From: Paracoccaceae bacterium
GTDB lineage: Bacteria; Pseudomonadota; Alphaproteobacteria; Rhodobacterales; Rhodobacteraceae
Direction: 5' to 3'
Assembly (NCBI GenBank): GCA_007134405.1
Contig: SLKW01000136.1
Coordinates: forward strand, 1 to 7,168
Length of the DNA stretch: 7,168 nucleotides
This document shows positions 6,265-7,168 of this stretch, piece after piece. The notes below the pieces were generated by a model, which saw only the letters and a list, made by a program, of their open reading frames with translations, had not been told where the DNA came from and made no database searches. How positions within the stretch are numbered: the first letter of the stretch is position 1; every line of letters starts with the position of its first letter. The position numbers were made by a program, and so were the translations under genes.

Positions 6265-6915
6265 ATGGTCACCGATGCCTTCAGCCATGTCCGAACCTGG
6301 GTTTTCGACTTGGACAACACCCTCTATCCACCCGAGGTGCGGCTGTTCGACCAGATCGATCGGCGGATGACCGACTATGTCATGCGAACGCTCAAGCTGG
6401 ACCGCTCCAAGGCAGACCACCTGCGCAAGCAGTACTGGCGCGACTATGGTACGACGCTTGCCGGGCTGATGATGCATCACGGTGTCGATCCTGCCCCCTA
6501 CCTGGTTGATGTGCATGCGATCGACTTTTCGGTCCTGGGTCCGGATCCCGTATTGCGGTCCGGCATCGCACGGCTTCCGGGCCGGCGCATCGTCTATACC
6601 AACGGCTCTGCGCCCTATGCGATGCGCGTGATCGAGGCGCGCGGGCTTTCGGGTCTTTTCGATGCGGTTTATGGGGTCGAAAATGCGGCCTTTCACCCAA
6701 AGCCGCGCCCCGAAGCGTTCGACACGGTCTTCGGCACCGATGGCCTGGACCCGAAACGCGCCGCCATGTTCGAGGACGACCCGCGCAATCTGCGCGTCCC
6801 GCACGCGTTGGGGATGCGCACCGTCCATGTGGCACCCGAGGCACTTCCTGTCGCCGACGCCGCACACATCCACCATCACACCGACAATCTGGGCGGCTTC
6901 CTTGACCAGCTCTGA
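6265..6915 (+). CDS. HAD-superfamily hydrolase, pyrimidine 5'-nucleotidase-like
   Basis: This is a 216-residue cytoplasmic phosphatase of HAD subfamily IA, closest in pattern to the Sdt1/pyrimidine 5'-nucleotidase group, which dephosphorylates nucleoside monophosphates such as UMP or CMP. Motif I is FDLDNTLYPP (14-23), with the nucleophile Asp15 and general acid Asp17; the LYPP continuation is characteristic of this group. The helical cap follows, with KQYWRDYGTTLAGLM (55-69). Motif II is YTNGS (111-115), motif III is Lys146 in HPKPRPEAF, and motif IV is FEDDPRNL (169-176). All catalytic residues are present. There is no Shine-Dalgarno before ATG 6265 and no other good in-frame start, so initiation may be leaderless. 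It is divergent from the GntR gene with a 102-bp gap, so that regulator might control it. It may also be a general phosphatase acting on other phosphorylated metabolites. Confidence 0.88.
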   Translation: MVTDAFSHVRTWVFDLDNTLYPPEVRLFDQIDRRMTDYVMRTLKLDRSKADHLRKQYWRDYGTTLAGLMMHHGVDPAPYLVDVHAIDFSVLGPDPVLRSGIARLPGRRIVYTNGSAPYAMRVIEARGLSGLFDAVYGVENAAFHPKPRPEAFDTVFGTDGLDPKRAAMFEDDPRNLRVPHALGMRTVHVAPEALPVADAAHIHHHTDNLGGFLDQL

Positions 6916-6977
6916 ACTGCAGCGCGACCCGTTGCCGCAGCGCAGCATTCCAACGGTGCAATGATCGCGGGAAAACC

Positions 6978-6983
6978 TATATC
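6978..6983 (+). promoter_or_regulatory. Possible -10 element for the downstream small gene
   Basis: TATATC sits in an AT-rich patch (AAAACCTATATC) 27 bp before the next gene's ATG. No clear -35 stands at 16-18 bp upstream. The 95-bp gap from 6916 to 7010 otherwise holds only a 7-bp direct repeat GCAGCGC and no recognisable terminator. Confidence 0.3.
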
Positions 6984-7010
6984 TCCCTTCGACATTTGAT
7001 GGAGGACAAG

Positions 7011-7168
7011 ATGAGCGCGCACGTGTCTGAATACACGCCGACAGCCCGGCGGCACCGCCGGCAGGAACCGCTGATCCGCCGCCTGCCGATCATTGGCGGT
7101 ATCGCCCGCGAGTTGGCGGAGGGCGACAGCGACTTTCCCTTCTACCTGATGCTCGCCGCAGGGACGGC
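7011..7168 (+). CDS. Small protein of unknown function, probably membrane-associated, N-terminal fragment
   Basis: The first 52 codons are visible before the window ends. The start is well supported: GGAGG at 7001-7005 lies 5 bp before ATG 7011. The visible residues begin with a polar, strongly basic stretch (TARRHRRQEPLIRR, 11-24), then RLPIIGGIARELAEGDSDFP (24-43), and turn hydrophobic from FPFYLMLAAGTA on, where a transmembrane helix probably begins. The basic head before a hydrophobic segment suggests a cytoplasmic N-terminus. Its general look recalls short conserved hypothetical membrane proteins of Rhodobacterales, but I do not recognise a named family and assign no function. It probably has its own promoter just upstream. 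Confidence 0.75.
   Translation, partial: MSAHVSEYTPTARRHRRQEPLIRRLPIIGGIARELAEGDSDFPFYLMLAAGT

Noticed and set aside
6163..6948. Upstream extension of the GntR frame to 480 residues, antisense through the whole nucleotidase gene
   Set aside because: The GntR family begins near the ATG at 6162, which has a good ribosome site. The extension has no family likeness and mirrors a real coding strand.
6919..6948. Repeated GCAGCGC after the nucleotidase gene as a possible terminator
   Set aside because: The copies are direct rather than inverted, no stable stem forms and there is no T-run.

Overview
The window is GC-rich DNA with dense coding, short intergenic gaps and strong G/C third-position bias. 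Gene content points to an alphaproteobacterium, most likely of the Rhodobacteraceae (Rhodobacter/Paracoccus/Roseobacter relatives). The clues are a divergent pobA / AraC-type pobR pair, a solitary carA without carB beside it, a CtrA-like box, and several protein types familiar from that family. The organism assignment is inference; no rRNA or other taxonomic marker is present. No tRNA, rRNA, CRISPR array, insertion sequence or phage gene was found. The longest gap without a gene is about 130 bases.

Layout. (1) Positions 1-2146 are an aromatic-acid catabolism edge. The first 25 codons of 4-hydroxybenzoate 3-monooxygenase (pobA) run leftward off the window. Its AraC-family regulator pobR is divergent across a gap of only 52-88 bp. 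A zinc-free MDR-superfamily oxidoreductase follows pobR on the same strand and is probably cotranscribed. (2) Positions 2247-3410 hold carA, the glutamine amidotransferase subunit of carbamoyl-phosphate synthase, feeding arginine and pyrimidine synthesis. (3) Positions 3456-5503 hold the most interesting gene. It is a membrane processive-type family 2 glycosyltransferase with an N-terminal MshEN (GspE/T2SSE-N) domain, a fold known to bind cyclic di-GMP. A CtrA-like box lies just upstream. (4) Positions 5506-6162 (minus strand) encode a GntR/FCD regulator whose stop codon is 2 bp from that of the glycosyltransferase. An imperfect hairpin carries both stop codons in its loop. (5) Positions 6265-6915 encode a HAD-superfamily pyrimidine 5'-nucleotidase-like phosphatase, divergent from the GntR gene. 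(6) From 7011 to the end is the start of a small, probably membrane-anchored protein that I cannot name.

How the parts fit. pobA and pobR form a classical divergent regulator/enzyme unit, and the MDR enzyme may be an accessory. carA and the nucleotidase both touch pyrimidine metabolism, but nothing links them physically. The glycosyltransferase looks like a self-contained exopolysaccharide or glycan synthase that could be controlled transcriptionally by CtrA and post-translationally by c-di-GMP. It is the best candidate here for an under-described system.
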